From an uncultured Clostridia bacterium (GTDB lineage Bacteria > Bacillota > Clostridia > TANB77 > CAG-508), in contig CAPBNZ010000040.1 in assembly GCA_948585895.1 (NCBI GenBank), positions 1 through 16,812 on the forward strand: a stretch of 16,812 nucleotides of DNA, written 5' to 3'. The notes beneath the pieces are model-generated. The model saw only the letters and a list, made by a program, of their open reading frames with translations, searched no databases and had not been told where the DNA came from. Both the position numbers and the translations under genes were made by a program. Below, piece after piece: positions 1 through 7,929 of the stretch; within the stretch, counting starts at the first letter, position 1, and every line of letters begins with the position of its first letter.

Positions 1-2335
1 TATTTTCTATATTAATATTAGGTAATTCTACCTCACAAGCAACCTCAATATGATTTCCAGCATCAATAGTAATATTATCTAAATTATTAACCTGTGTTAT
101 TTTGATATCTTTCCAATTCATGTATAAGTCTTTTTTCCATGAATTATAACTAGCTACATTATCAACATCAGAATAATATTTTTTAGTTAAGTTGCAAAGT
201 GGTATATACAAGTTATTTGTATAATCTACTAGCATTCTAGCTGTACTATATTTTCCTCCTGTTGTGATAATAGAATTTTTCATTAATTCTATCCATTTTT
301 TAGATATACCATTTCTATCTTTTTCATAGTAGCTTGGTATAACTTTTTCTTCTAAAGTACGATACATACTTTGGCTATCTGCCATATCTTGTGCTTCATA
401 AGAATCATATTCACTATTTGTTCCAATAGTCCATCCATTAGTTTGAGTATATCCTTCTGCCCACCATCCATCTAAGACACTAAAATTAATAACACCATTT
501 ACAGATGCTTTTTGTCCACTTGTTCCAGATGCTTCCATTGGTCTTCTTGGATTGTTTAGCCAGACATCAACACCACTAATCAAATATTTTGACATAGCTA
601 TGTTATAATTTTCTAATATAAAAATTTTTCCTTTAAATTGTGGCATCATAGATATTTCATGAATATATTTTATTAAGTCTTGACCTTCTTTATCTGCTGG
701 ATGTGCTTTCCCTGCAAAGATTATTTGTACTGGTCTATCTGCATTGTTTAAAATTTGTGTAATTCTTTCTAAATCTTTGAAAATTAAGGTTGCTCTTTTA
801 TATGTAGCAAATCTTCTAGCAAATCCTATGGTTAAAGCTTCTGGATTTAGTTTTGAAACAATTTCATTGATTTCTTCATAACTATATCCTGAACGTCTTA
901 ATCTTTCTTTTGTACTATCTTTTACTAATTTTAATAATTTTATTTTTCTATCTACATGTACATTCCATAATTTCTCATCTGGAATATTTTTGATTTTCTC
1001 CCATATATAATCTTGGTGTATATTATCTTGCCAATATGGAATTAAATATTTGTTATATAACTCCTTCATTTTTGGTGCTAACCATGAACAAGTATGAATC
1101 CCATTGGTTACATATTCGATTGGAGATTCATTCGCTGCTATGTTAGGCCATACTTCTCCAAATAATTCTCTAGATACAGCACCATGTAGTTTACTAACTC
1201 CATTTTTCTTTCCCGCAATTTTTAGTGCTAATATACCCATATTGAAACCATCATCTAAATCCAATCCTGGCTTCATTCCTAATCTTAAAAAAGCTTCTCT
1301 AGAAAGTCCTAATCTTGGCCAAAAATCTTTGAAGTATTTTTCTACTAAAGTAAGTGGAAATATATCATTTCCAGCTGGTACTGGTGTATGTGTTGTAAAA
1401 ACAGTTTTAGAACTTGCCATATCTCTTGCTACTTCAAAAGATACTTGTTTTTCTTTCATTATATTTTTGATAATTTCTAAATTCAAGAAAGCAGAATGCC
1501 CTTCATTCATGTGATATACAGTAGGATTCAAATGTAAATATTGGGTTAATAAATTTACTCCTGCTTGACCTAAAACAATTTCTTGGCGGATTCTCATTTC
1601 TTGGTTTCCACCATATAAACGTAAAGTAACATCTCTATCTTCTTCATTATTTTTATCAATATCAGAATCTAGTAAATATAATTTAACTCTTCCTACATTA
1701 ATTTGCCACACTTTAAGATATAATCTTCTTTTAGGGAATTTAACGTAAATAGTTAAATCCTCTCCTTTTTCATCCTTTACAGGGTTAATTGGCATATTAA
1801 ATAAATCAATATTTTTATATTCAGTTTCTTGTTGCCCATACCCATTTATTTTTTGGTTAAAATACCCATTTTTATACAGTAATCCCACTGCTACTAAAGG
1901 AATTCCTAAATCACTAGCTGATTTTAAATGGTCACCAGATAAAATACCAAGCCCTCCTGAGTAAATTGGTATGGTTTGGTCTAGTCCATATTCTGCTGAA
2001 AAATAGGCTATTAAATCATTCTTATTATCTGGATATTTATTTGAAAACCACGTATTTTTACTATTCATATACCCTTCAAAGTTTCCTACAATTTTGTCAT
2101 ATTCCTTTAAAAAAGAGGTATCTCTGGCTACTTTTTCTAATCTCTCTTGCGATACAGATTTTAAAAATTTCACTGGATTTTTACTGCATTGTTCCCATAA
2201 ATCCATATCTATTTCTTGAAATAATCTTAGAAATTCTGTGTTCCATGACCACCATAAATTATTGGCTATTACAGATAGCTTTTCAATTCTTTTTGGTAAT
2301 TGTGGATTTACTGTAATTCTATTGAATACGTACAT
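1..2335 (-). CDS. glgP: Alpha-glucan (glycogen/starch) phosphorylase, DUF3417 type, 3' end cut by window
   Basis: This enzyme releases glucose-1-phosphate from alpha-1,4-glucans by phosphorolysis in the cytoplasm, using pyridoxal phosphate. The frame is open for 778 codons from ATG 2335 to the window edge, so the C-terminus is missing. Near the N-terminus is the LWWSWN block (about residues 27-32) typical of the DUF3417 domain of the divergent GT35 phosphorylases. Next come SAEYGL and YSGGLGILSGDH (from about residue 110), NEGHSAF (about 280), THTPVPAG (about 317) and the PLP-site motif EASGTSGQKA, with the putative PLP lysine at residue 609. Many family members have SGTSGMKA, so the Gln is a small variation. 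The start is supported by AAAGGAGG about 10 nt upstream and by a promoter at 2396-2424. The gene sits alone, separated from rseP by about 200 bp. Substrate preference (glycogen, starch or maltodextrin) cannot be decided. Confidence 0.93.
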   Translation of the reverse strand, partial: MYVFNRITVNPQLPKRIEKLSVIANNLWWSWNTEFLRLFQEIDMDLWEQCSKNPVKFLKSVSQERLEKVARDTSFLKEYDKIVGNFEGYMNSKNTWFSNKYPDNKNDLIAYFSAEYGLDQTIPIYSGGLGILSGDHLKSASDLGIPLVAVGLLYKNGYFNQKINGYGQQETEYKNIDLFNMPINPVKDEKGEDLTIYVKFPKRRLYLKVWQINVGRVKLYLLDSDIDKNNEEDRDVTLRLYGGNQEMRIRQEIVLGQAGVNLLTQYLHLNPTVYHMNEGHSAFLNLEIIKNIMKEKQVSFEVARDMASSKTVFTTHTPVPAGNDIFPLTLVEKYFKDFWPRLGLSREAFLRLGMKPGLDLDDGFNMGILALKIAGKKNGVSKLHGAVSRELFGEVWPNIAANESPIEYVTNGIHTCSWLAPKMKELYNKYLIPYWQDNIHQDYIWEKIKNIPDEKLWNVHVDRKIKLLKLVKDSTKERLRRSGYSYEEINEIVSKLNPEALTIGFARRFATYKRATLIFKDLERITQILNNADRPVQIIFAGKAHPADKEGQDLIKYIHEISMMPQFKGKIFILENYNIAMSKYLISGVDVWLNNPRRPMEASGTSGQKASVNGVINFSVLDGWWAEGYTQTNGWTIGTNSEYDSYEAQDMADSQSMYRTLEEKVIPSYYEKDRNGISKKWIELMKNSIITTGGKYSTARMLVDYTNNLYIPLCNLTKKYYSDVDNVASYNSWKKDLYMNWKDIKITQVNNLDNITIDAGNHIEVACEVELPNINIEN

Positions 2336-2395
2336 TGTTTTTTGTCCTCCTTTGTATTTTGCTTTGCTTTTTCTTTTTGTATTTTTGATATTTAT

Positions 2396-2424
2396 ATTAT
2401 CTATTAAATAAATGTTTTTGTCAA
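2396..2424 (-). promoter_or_regulatory. Sigma-A-type promoter of the glucan phosphorylase gene
   Basis: On the minus strand TTGACA (2419-2424) is followed after 17 nt by GATAAT (2396-2401), a perfect -35 and a 5/6 match to the -10 consensus. The predicted transcript starts near 2389, leaving a leader of about 54 nt that contains the AAAGGAGG ribosome binding site. This makes the gene independent of the rseP operon. Confidence 0.75.
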
Positions 2425-2501
2425 ACATTTTTTATATATTTTCTAATTTTGTCTGAATCGTTCCATTTTTCTCTTTGTCAAAAAAATATTAAAGGTACGA
2501 A

Positions 2502-2531
2502 AAGTCTTATAGACAGTCTCCTACAAGACTT
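2502..2531 (-). repeat. Short hairpin after rseP; possible weak terminator or REP-like palindrome
   Basis: AAGTCTT (2502-2508) and AAGACTT (2525-2531) form a perfect 7-bp inverted repeat around a 16-nt core that contains GACAGTC on the plus strand. On the rseP transcript the hairpin begins 5 nt after the TAA stop and is followed by only a short T run, so it would be a weak terminator. Arm length and the GACAGTC core resemble the repeats at 7072-7103 and 7154-7185, so it may be a further, more diverged member of that group. Confidence 0.5.
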
Positions 2532-2536
2532 CTGAT

Positions 2537-3787
2537 TTAAAATATTCTTAAAATATCATTATAAGTCACATATAAGGATAATGCAATTAGCAAGGCAAAA
2601 CCCAATAATTGTATATTGACTTCTGTTTGTTGTTTCATAGGTTTTCTTCTAACAGCTTCTATCAATAATATTAAAATCTTACCACCATCTAGTGCTGGTA
2701 TTGGTAGTAAATTAGTTACTCCCAAAGATAAAGAAATAAGTGCCATCATCTCAAAAAATTCTCTTATTCCATCTGTTTTTGCCACAACCTCTGAAATGCC
2801 CACTGGTCCCATCATTTGGTCTACTCCAACATTTCCTGTGAATAGCTGTTTTAAATTATCAACAATGGATAATAAAAATTCTTGTGTCTGCATCCCTCCA
2901 TTCATACATCGATTGATAAATGTATCATCTGCTACTTTTAAATTCACGCCTAAATAATAACTAGATTCGTAATCTGGTGTTAGCTCTATTGTAACTTGTT
3001 CTTCTCCTCTTTTCATAGTAAATGTCATAGTATTTGTCCCTTTTTTCCCTATTTCCTGTAAAGCAATACTTCTATCTCCATTTACATTTACTCCATTTAC
3101 CTTTAATAATATGTCATTTTTTTGTATTCCTTGGCGTTCTGAACTACTATCCTTTTCTACTGCTATAATTTTGCATTTCTCATCTAGATAAATTCCTGTA
3201 ACTTTTGATTTTAATTCTGTTGGTTTTATGTTGTATTCTAATATCTCACCATTTCTATCAATTTTGGTTTTAATTTCTTCTCCCTGCGATTTCTCTAATA
3301 CCTTATTTAAATCTTTTTTGCTTTTTATTATTTTGCCATTTCCTTCTATTATCTTATCTCCAATTTGTAATCCTACTCCTTGAGCAGCATATCCATCTAT
3401 TATTTCTTGTATTTGATTAGAAATATATGTTCCACTAGATGCTGTTACTACAAAATATACTAAAATAGCAAAAATAATATTAACGATTGCTCCCGCTAAT
3501 ACAATTGCCATTCTTTTTGGTACACTCGCTTTTGAGAAAGATTTCTCATCTTCTGATTTTTCTTCTTCTCCTTCTAAACTATTATATCCTCCAAGAGGTA
3601 TTAACCTTAGTGTATACTTCGTCTCTTTTCCTTGCTTTTTCCATATAGCTGGTCCAAACCCAATTGCAAATTCATTTACTTTTACTTTACAAAGTTTTGC
3701 AATTATAAAATGCCCTAATTCATGTATTGTAATTAAGACACCTAACAATACAATTATTTTAATTACTGATATTAAAAATGCTATCAA
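2537..3787 (-). CDS. rseP: Site-2 intramembrane zinc metalloprotease RseP/RasP
   Basis: This is a membrane-embedded M50 protease that cleaves transmembrane segments of anti-sigma factors and leftover signal peptides. Zinc ligands are visible: HELGH at residues 22-26 in the first membrane segment, and the LDGG motif (Asp367) inside NLLPIPALDGG near the C-terminus. Between them are a membrane segment at about 96-115 and two PDZ-like modules (about 115-190 and 195-272). The length of 416 residues is normal. The start is TTG at 3787, because AAAGGAGG lies 6 nt upstream and the next in-frame Met falls after the HELGH motif. It is the last gene of the operon, 77 nt downstream of cdsA. In many Firmicutes dxr lies between cdsA and rseP; here it is absent. 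Confidence 0.95.
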   Translation of the reverse strand: MIAFLISVIKIIVLLGVLITIHELGHFIIAKLCKVKVNEFAIGFGPAIWKKQGKETKYTLRLIPLGGYNSLEGEEEKSEDEKSFSKASVPKRMAIVLAGAIVNIIFAILVYFVVTASSGTYISNQIQEIIDGYAAQGVGLQIGDKIIEGNGKIIKSKKDLNKVLEKSQGEEIKTKIDRNGEILEYNIKPTELKSKVTGIYLDEKCKIIAVEKDSSSERQGIQKNDILLKVNGVNVNGDRSIALQEIGKKGTNTMTFTMKRGEEQVTIELTPDYESSYYLGVNLKVADDTFINRCMNGGMQTQEFLLSIVDNLKQLFTGNVGVDQMMGPVGISEVVAKTDGIREFFEMMALISLSLGVTNLLPIPALDGGKILILLIEAVRRKPMKQQTEVNIQLLGFALLIALSLYVTYNDILRIF

Positions 3788-3810
3788 TTTTCTCCTCCTT
3801 TTGTCTTCTG

Positions 3811-3854
3811 AAGATGTTTCCTTTTGGACATGAATATGGATAAAGAAACATCTT
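3811..3854 (-). repeat. Inverted repeat in the cdsA-rseP gap
   Basis: AAGATGTTTC (3811-3820) pairs perfectly with GAAACATCTT (3845-3854) across a 24-nt loop. It starts 10 nt after the cdsA stop codon and ends just before the rseP ribosome binding site. No T run follows in either direction, so it is not a canonical terminator. An RNA processing or stability hairpin, or a diverged intergenic repeat, are possibilities. Confidence 0.5.
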
Positions 3855-3864
3855 TAATTCAACA

Positions 3865-4668
3865 TCACAACAATGTAAATAAAGCATATGCAAATGGTGC
3901 TAAAAATATTAGGCTATCAATTCTATCTAGCATCCCTCCATGTCCTGGTATTAAATTGCTAAAATCTTTGACATCTACAAATCTCTTAATACTTGAAGCT
4001 GAAAAATCACCTATTTGACCTACTAGACTTAATAAGATTCCTATCCCCATTATAAATAGATAAGAATAGTTCATCCCCCAATATTGATTAGCAATATAAG
4101 TATAACCTAACATTAGTATAATAGAACCAATTGTTCCACCTATACACCCCTCAATTGATTTTTTAGGACTTACTTTACTAAATTTATGCTTTCCAAAGTA
4201 TTTTCCTATAAAATAAGCAAATATATCAGTTCCCCATGCTGCTAATAAAGCATACCATATTAATATTTTCCCATTAGGCATTCCATTAATAAATGCTACA
4301 AACATTATAAAAAATACTACATAAAAGATTCCTATAAAAGTATAGGCTATATCTTTAAAACTAGTTTTCATATCTGTTGCTATTACCTGTGCAAACAAAA
4401 TAATTAAAATAGTGGGAACAGAAAGTGTTACTACCATGTTGAGATATTCTTCTGGTACTATGTGAATTAATGCTATACTAAGACAGCTTGCATATCCTAT
4501 CCATTTTACTGGTTTAGCTACCTTTTGTATGGCATTAAAATATTCATTCATTGCTAATAAAGCTATAATAGCTAATGCCATATCTACTATTATTTTATTC
4601 CCTAATAATAAAATTATTAATACTAATGGAAATCCTAATAAACTTGACGTAATCCTTTTTATATCCAT
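3865..4668 (-). CDS. cdsA: Phosphatidate cytidylyltransferase (CDP-diacylglycerol synthase)
   Basis: CdsA makes CDP-diacylglycerol from phosphatidic acid and CTP, the branch point to all bacterial phospholipids, and is a polytopic inner-membrane enzyme. The 267-residue product is almost entirely hydrophobic segments. It ends with the family signature: SIKRFVDVKDFSNLIPGHGG followed by LDRIDS, including the conserved acidic residues thought to bind metal and CTP. The ATG at 4668 has GAGAGGA a few nt upstream. The gene lies 57 nt after uppS and 77 nt before rseP, the normal relative order apart from the missing dxr. The stop is TGA. Length and signature are typical and nothing looks damaged. Confidence 0.94.
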   Translation of the reverse strand: MDIKRITSSLLGFPLVLIILLLGNKIIVDMALAIIALLAMNEYFNAIQKVAKPVKWIGYASCLSIALIHIVPEEYLNMVVTLSVPTILIILFAQVIATDMKTSFKDIAYTFIGIFYVVFFIMFVAFINGMPNGKILIWYALLAAWGTDIFAYFIGKYFGKHKFSKVSPKKSIEGCIGGTIGSIILMLGYTYIANQYWGMNYSYLFIMGIGILLSLVGQIGDFSASSIKRFVDVKDFSNLIPGHGGMLDRIDSLIFLAPFAYALFTLL

Positions 4669-4725
4669 ATTTCTTCCTCTCTTTTGGTAGTCAATATTAT
4701 GTGCGTCCTCAAATTCTCCCTCACC

Positions 4726-5439
4726 TTAATTTGCTCCAAATTTTCTCGTTCTTTTCTGATATTCAATAATTGCCTCATCTAAATCTTCTTCTTTAAAGTC
4801 TGGCCACTTTTTATTCATTACTAGAATTTCTGTATATACAGATTGCCAAGTTAAAAATCCACTTAATCTTTTTTCTCCACTTGTTCTTATAATTAAGTCT
4901 GGATCTGGCATTCCTTTTGTATACAAATAATTGGCTATTAAGTTTTCTGTTATATCTTCTATCTGTAACACATTTTCTTTTACTTGTTTTGCAATTTCCT
5001 TCATAGCTTTTAATAATTCGTCTCTTCCTCCATAATTTAGTGCTATATTAAAGGTAATTCCTGTGTTATCTTTTGTTCTTTGCATACAATTTTGAATGCT
5101 TTTTTGCATTCCATTTGATAAAGTTGAAATATCTCCTAATATTTTAACTCTGATATTTTCTGTATCAGCTCTTTTAGAATAATCTTCTAAATAACTTTGG
5201 AGTAACATCATTAATGCTTTTACTTCTTCTTCTGCCCTCTTCCAATTCTCTGTCGAAAATGCATATACAGTTATGTATTGTAATCCAATCTTATTGGCAT
5301 ATCGTACAATTTTCTCTAATGTTTTAGCCCCTTCTTTGTGTCCATAACTTGCTGGTTTCCCTTTTTCTTTAGCCCATCTTCTGTTACCATCCATTATAAT
5401 TCCAATATGTGTAGGCATATTCTTTTTATTGAATTCCAT
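4726..5439 (-). CDS. uppS: Undecaprenyl diphosphate synthase (cis-prenyltransferase)
   Basis: UppS condenses isopentenyl diphosphate onto farnesyl diphosphate to make the C55 lipid carrier for peptidoglycan. With the start at ATG 5439 the protein has 237 residues. HIGIIMDGNRRWAKEKG near the N-terminus carries the catalytic Asp17, and the C-terminal part has DLIIRTSGEKRLSGFLTWQS followed by VYTE, the family signature. A longer frame starts at ATG 5466, which overlaps the ispA stop as ATGA, but it has no ribosome binding site. GGAGG at 5448-5452 lies 8 nt before ATG 5439 and decides the start. That ribosome binding site, part of the start codon and the ispA stop all sit inside the repeat at 5438-5466. 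The neighbouring ispA supplies the allylic substrate. Confidence 0.94.
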   Translation of the reverse strand: MEFNKKNMPTHIGIIMDGNRRWAKEKGKPASYGHKEGAKTLEKIVRYANKIGLQYITVYAFSTENWKRAEEEVKALMMLLQSYLEDYSKRADTENIRVKILGDISTLSNGMQKSIQNCMQRTKDNTGITFNIALNYGGRDELLKAMKEIAKQVKENVLQIEDITENLIANYLYTKGMPDPDLIIRTSGEKRLSGFLTWQSVYTEILVMNKKWPDFKEEDLDEAIIEYQKRTRKFGAN

Positions 5440-5466
5440 GATTTTTTCCTCCGTCCCCAAAATCAT
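5438..5466 (-). repeat. 28-29 bp palindromic repeat at the ispA/uppS junction, copy 1, carrying the uppS RBS
   Basis: ATGATTTT (5438-5445) and AAAATCAT (5459-5466) form an 8-bp inverted repeat around a 13-nt core that reads GGGGACGGAGGAA on the coding strand. The 28 bp at 5438-5465 match 8151-8178 with one difference. On the coding strand the element opens with the TGA that ends ispA. It holds the GGAGG that serves uppS, and its last two bases are the AT of the uppS start codon. The copy at 8151 has the same GGAGG with no gene behind it, so the Shine-Dalgarno appears to be intrinsic to the element. Confidence 0.75.
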
Positions 5467-6350
5467 TTATTACGGTTTTGGATATAGTAAGCTAATTGTT
5501 TTAAAAACTCTGCTTTTTCTCCAAATTCCTTTAATTCTTCCACTGCTTCTTTAACATTTTTGTCTAAAATCTTTTTTGCACCCTCTAACCCATATTGTGA
5601 AATATAAGTGCATTTTCCCAATTTCTTGTCATTTCCTACGGGCTTTCCTAAAATTTCCTCATTTCCTTCTTCTGATAAGATATCATCTTTTATTTGAAAT
5701 GCTAATCCTATTTTATCTGCATAGCATGTCATCTTTTTTAATTCTAATTCTGTACAGTCAGCAAGTATTGCTCCCATCCTTACACTAACACTAAGTAAAG
5801 AACTGGTTTTATTTTCATGAATATATTTTTGTTCCGCTTGTGTTATCTGTTGACCTTGCTTTTCTGTATCTACATATTCTCCCGCAATCATTCTATCTAC
5901 TGCTTTTGAGAATTCCTCAATTACTTTTACTTTTTTTGGTATTTCTTCTATGTTACTCTCTCTTAAATCTTTACTTATCACAATATAAGCCATATTAAGC
6001 AAGCCATCCCCTGCTAATATTGCCGTTGCCTCATTAAATTGTTTGTGATTGGTTGGCTTTCCATGCCTAAAGTTATCATTATCAATAGCTGGTAAATCAT
6101 CATGAATCAAAGAAAAATTATGTATCATTTCAATGGCTACAGCATATGGAAAACATTTATCAGCATCTTGTTTAAAAAGCTGATAAGTAGCTAATGTTAA
6201 AATTGGTCTTAAGCGTTTTCCTCCTGCCATCAAGCTATATTCCATCGATTGATTTAATGTTTCTTCTGGACACTTTTCCTTCCTTATATATTTTTCTAAT
6301 TCTTCATTTATCTCTTGTTGATACTTTTTTAATTGTTCTTTAAAAACCAT
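5463..6350 (-). CDS. ispA: Polyprenyl (probably farnesyl) diphosphate synthase
   Basis: This trans-prenyltransferase joins dimethylallyl or geranyl diphosphate with isopentenyl diphosphate, giving the short allylic primer used by UppS. The 295 residues carry the first Asp-rich motif DDLPAID at 84-90, with the two-residue insertion typical of bacterial type II farnesyl synthases. The second Asp-rich motif is DDILS at 222-226, where the usual third Asp is Ser. Other anchors are GGKRLRP (43-49), HGKPTNHK and EYVDTE. Phe79, five residues before the first Asp, is the aromatic position that normally limits products to C15. The ATG at 6350 has an AGGATAGGA-like site upstream. Finding this gene between frr and uppS is unusual, since it normally sits by xseB/dxs. 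Its stop TGA belongs to the repeat at 5438-5466. Confidence 0.92.
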   Translation of the reverse strand: MVFKEQLKKYQQEINEELEKYIRKEKCPEETLNQSMEYSLMAGGKRLRPILTLATYQLFKQDADKCFPYAVAIEMIHNFSLIHDDLPAIDNDNFRHGKPTNHKQFNEATAILAGDGLLNMAYIVISKDLRESNIEEIPKKVKVIEEFSKAVDRMIAGEYVDTEKQGQQITQAEQKYIHENKTSSLLSVSVRMGAILADCTELELKKMTCYADKIGLAFQIKDDILSEEGNEEILGKPVGNDKKLGKCTYISQYGLEGAKKILDKNVKEAVEELKEFGEKAEFLKQLAYYIQNRNK

Positions 6351-6449
6351 TGCATATCCTATCCTTTCCGCTATTCATTCTGTATTGACTTGACATCATT
6401 AAACAAGCTTTCATTGAATTTTAGATATTTTTGCCACACATTTAGTATT

Positions 6450-6479
6450 AAAAAAATAATAAATCAACTTTAGGCTAAT
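6450..6479 (-). terminator. Possible weak terminator after frr
   Basis: On the minus strand ATTAGC-CTAAA-GTTGAT can form a 6-bp stem with two G-U pairs, followed by a T-rich run at 6450-6462. It lies in the 148-bp gap between frr and ispA, the second-largest gap in the operon. The stem is weak, so partial read-through to ispA is more likely than a full stop. I see no convincing promoter for ispA in the rest of this gap. Confidence 0.35.
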
Positions 6480-6498
6480 AGTATTGCAATCGTACCAC

Positions 6499-7047
6499 CT
6501 ACACAGACATAACTTCTTTTTCTTTTGCTTCTAAAATCTTATCAATTTCTTCAATATTTTTATCTGTTATTTTTTGAATTTCACTTTCTGCTTGTTTTAA
6601 TTCGTCTTCTGTCATCTCTCCATCTTTTTGAGCTGATTTTGCTACATCAATTCCTTCCCTTCTAATAGAACGAATGGCAACTTTGGCTTCTTCTGCCATT
6701 TTACGAACATCTTTTACAATCTCTTTTCTTCTTTCTTCATTTAATTCTGGAAAAGCTAGTCTTATTACTTTTCCATCATTATTTGGATTAATTCCAATAT
6801 CAGAAGCTAAAATTGCTTTTTCTATTTCTTTTAACACACTAACATCCCATGGCTGGATTACAATTAGTCTAGCCTCTGGTATAGAAACTCCTGCTACTTG
6901 ATTAACTGGTGTTGGTGTCCCATAATAATCTATTTTTATTTTATTTAATATAGCAGGATTCGCACGACCTGCTCTTACTTCTGATAATTTTTCACTATAA
7001 ACACTAATTGTTTTTTCCATTTTTCCTTTTATATTTGTATAATCCAT
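6499..7047 (-). CDS. frr: Ribosome recycling factor
   Basis: RRF works with EF-G to split the post-termination ribosome from mRNA in the cytoplasm. The product has 182 residues, close to the usual 185. It shows the family landmarks: VRAGRANPAILNKIKIDYYG, TPVNQVAGVSIPEARLIVIQ, PWD, NPNNDGKVIRLAFPELNEER and RSIRREGIDVAK. The ATG at 7047 is preceded by AAAGGAGAG at a suitable distance (about 9 nt). It is 135 nt downstream of pyrH, the conserved partner order, but the gap is filled by a pair of inverted repeats (7072-7185). The stop is TAG, the only one among the operon genes. Confidence 0.96.
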   Translation of the reverse strand: MDYTNIKGKMEKTISVYSEKLSEVRAGRANPAILNKIKIDYYGTPTPVNQVAGVSIPEARLIVIQPWDVSVLKEIEKAILASDIGINPNNDGKVIRLAFPELNEERRKEIVKDVRKMAEEAKVAIRSIRREGIDVAKSAQKDGEMTEDELKQAESEIQKITDKNIEEIDKILEAKEKEVMSV

Positions 7048-7071
7048 AATCTTTCTCTCCTTTTTTTAATT

Positions 7072-7185
7072 TGAAACATTGGGGACAGTCCTCATTTGTT
7101 TCATTTTTTATTTCTATTTTTAATAGTTTTATTTTTAATTGCTAATCTAGTTTTGAAACAGATAAGACCTGTCCCTTTTGTTTCA
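7072..7185. repeat. 114-bp inverted pair of 32-bp palindromes between pyrH and frr
   Basis: Two 32-bp units at 7072-7103 and 7154-7185 each begin TGAAACA and end TGTTTCA (perfect 7-bp inverted repeat). The first has core GGGGACAGTCC and the second has GACCTGTCCC. Aligned with one copy reversed they match at 25 of 32 positions, so they are inverted copies separated by 50 bp of AT-rich sequence. The outer tip of the second copy supplies the TGA stop of pyrH (7183-7185). The architecture is like a BIME, a pair of inverted REP sequences. No transposase is nearby. Confidence 0.7.
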
Positions 7186-7890
7186 TTTTACAATTGTTCC
7201 TATTTTTTCGCCTTTTACTGCCCTTACTATATTTTCTGGGTCAGCTATCCCAAATACCAGCAATGGCATATTATTATCTCTACACATAGCAGTTGCTGTT
7301 GAATCCATTACTTTTAAATCTTTCTCTAAAACCTCTATATAAGAAATTTCTTCATACTTTTTAGCAGTCGTATCTATTTTGGGATCTGCGGAATAAACAG
7401 CATCTATTGCTTTTCCTAATAATATAATTTCTGCTTTGATTTCAGTTGCTCTAAGTACAGCAGCTGTATCTGTCGTAAAGTATGGATGCCCAGTACCTCC
7501 TGCAAAAATTACCACTCTCCCTTTATTCAAATGTTTTTCTGCTTTTCTTAATATAAATGGCTCTGCTAATTCTCTCATTTCAACTGCTGTTTGAACTCTT
7601 GAATACACCCCTCTCATTTCTAATGCATCTTGCAAAGCTAATCCATTCATAACAGTTGCTAACACTCCCATATAGTCTGCTGTTGTTCTTTCCATTTGGT
7701 GTCCATTTCTTCCTCTCCAGAAATTTCCTCCTCCTACTACAATTGCTACTTGAACTCCCATTTCTATAATTTCTTTTATTTTGTCACATATTTTTCCAAC
7801 TGTTTCAACATTTACTCCTGTCTTTTGTTCTCCTGCTAGTGCTTCTCCACTTAGTTTTAATAGTATTCTTTTATACTTTGCTTTTGACAA
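7183..7890 (-). CDS. pyrH: UMP kinase
   Basis: PyrH phosphorylates UMP to UDP using ATP, as a cytoplasmic hexamer of the amino acid kinase fold. Visible motifs include KRILLKLSGEAL at the N-terminus, VVGGGNFWRGR, DYMGVLATVMNGLALQDALE, FAGGTGHPYFTTDTAA, and VMDSTATAMCRDNNMPLLVF near the end. I place the start at TTG 7890 (235 residues), because AAGGAG (7901-7906) is 10 nt upstream of it. The longer frame's GTG at 7899 is only 1 nt from that site. The partner tsf, commonly just upstream, is absent here; the upstream gene is UPF0182, 285 nt away. The TGA stop lies in the tip of the repeat at 7154-7185. Confidence 0.95.
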   Translation of the reverse strand: MSKAKYKRILLKLSGEALAGEQKTGVNVETVGKICDKIKEIIEMGVQVAIVVGGGNFWRGRNGHQMERTTADYMGVLATVMNGLALQDALEMRGVYSRVQTAVEMRELAEPFILRKAEKHLNKGRVVIFAGGTGHPYFTTDTAAVLRATEIKAEIILLGKAIDAVYSADPKIDTTAKKYEEISYIEVLEKDLKVMDSTATAMCRDNNMPLLVFGIADPENIVRAVKGEKIGTIVK

Positions 7891-7929
7891 ATTTTCCACT
7901 CTCCTTAAATCTATATTTTTGCCAGTTAT

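Noticed and set aside
1104..2316. Plus-strand open frames of 136 and 116 codons
   Set aside because: They lie opposite the glucan phosphorylase gene, whose minus-strand frame is open throughout with family motifs.
5440..5466. Upstream ATG start for uppS giving nine extra residues
   Set aside because: It has no Shine-Dalgarno, whereas the downstream ATG at 5439 has GGAGG at ideal spacing. The extra residues would be the translation of the repeat itself.
6485..6505. GGTGGTAC on the minus strand, resembling part of a T-box antiterminator
   Set aside because: It overlaps the end of frr. No specifier stem could lie upstream without being in frr coding sequence, no aminoacyl-tRNA synthetase or amino-acid gene follows, and the match is only eight bases.
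7897..7899. GTG at 7899 as the pyrH start
   Set aside because: It is only one base from the AAGGAG site. The TTG three codons on has a workable 10-nt spacing, though a GTG start cannot be excluded absolutely.
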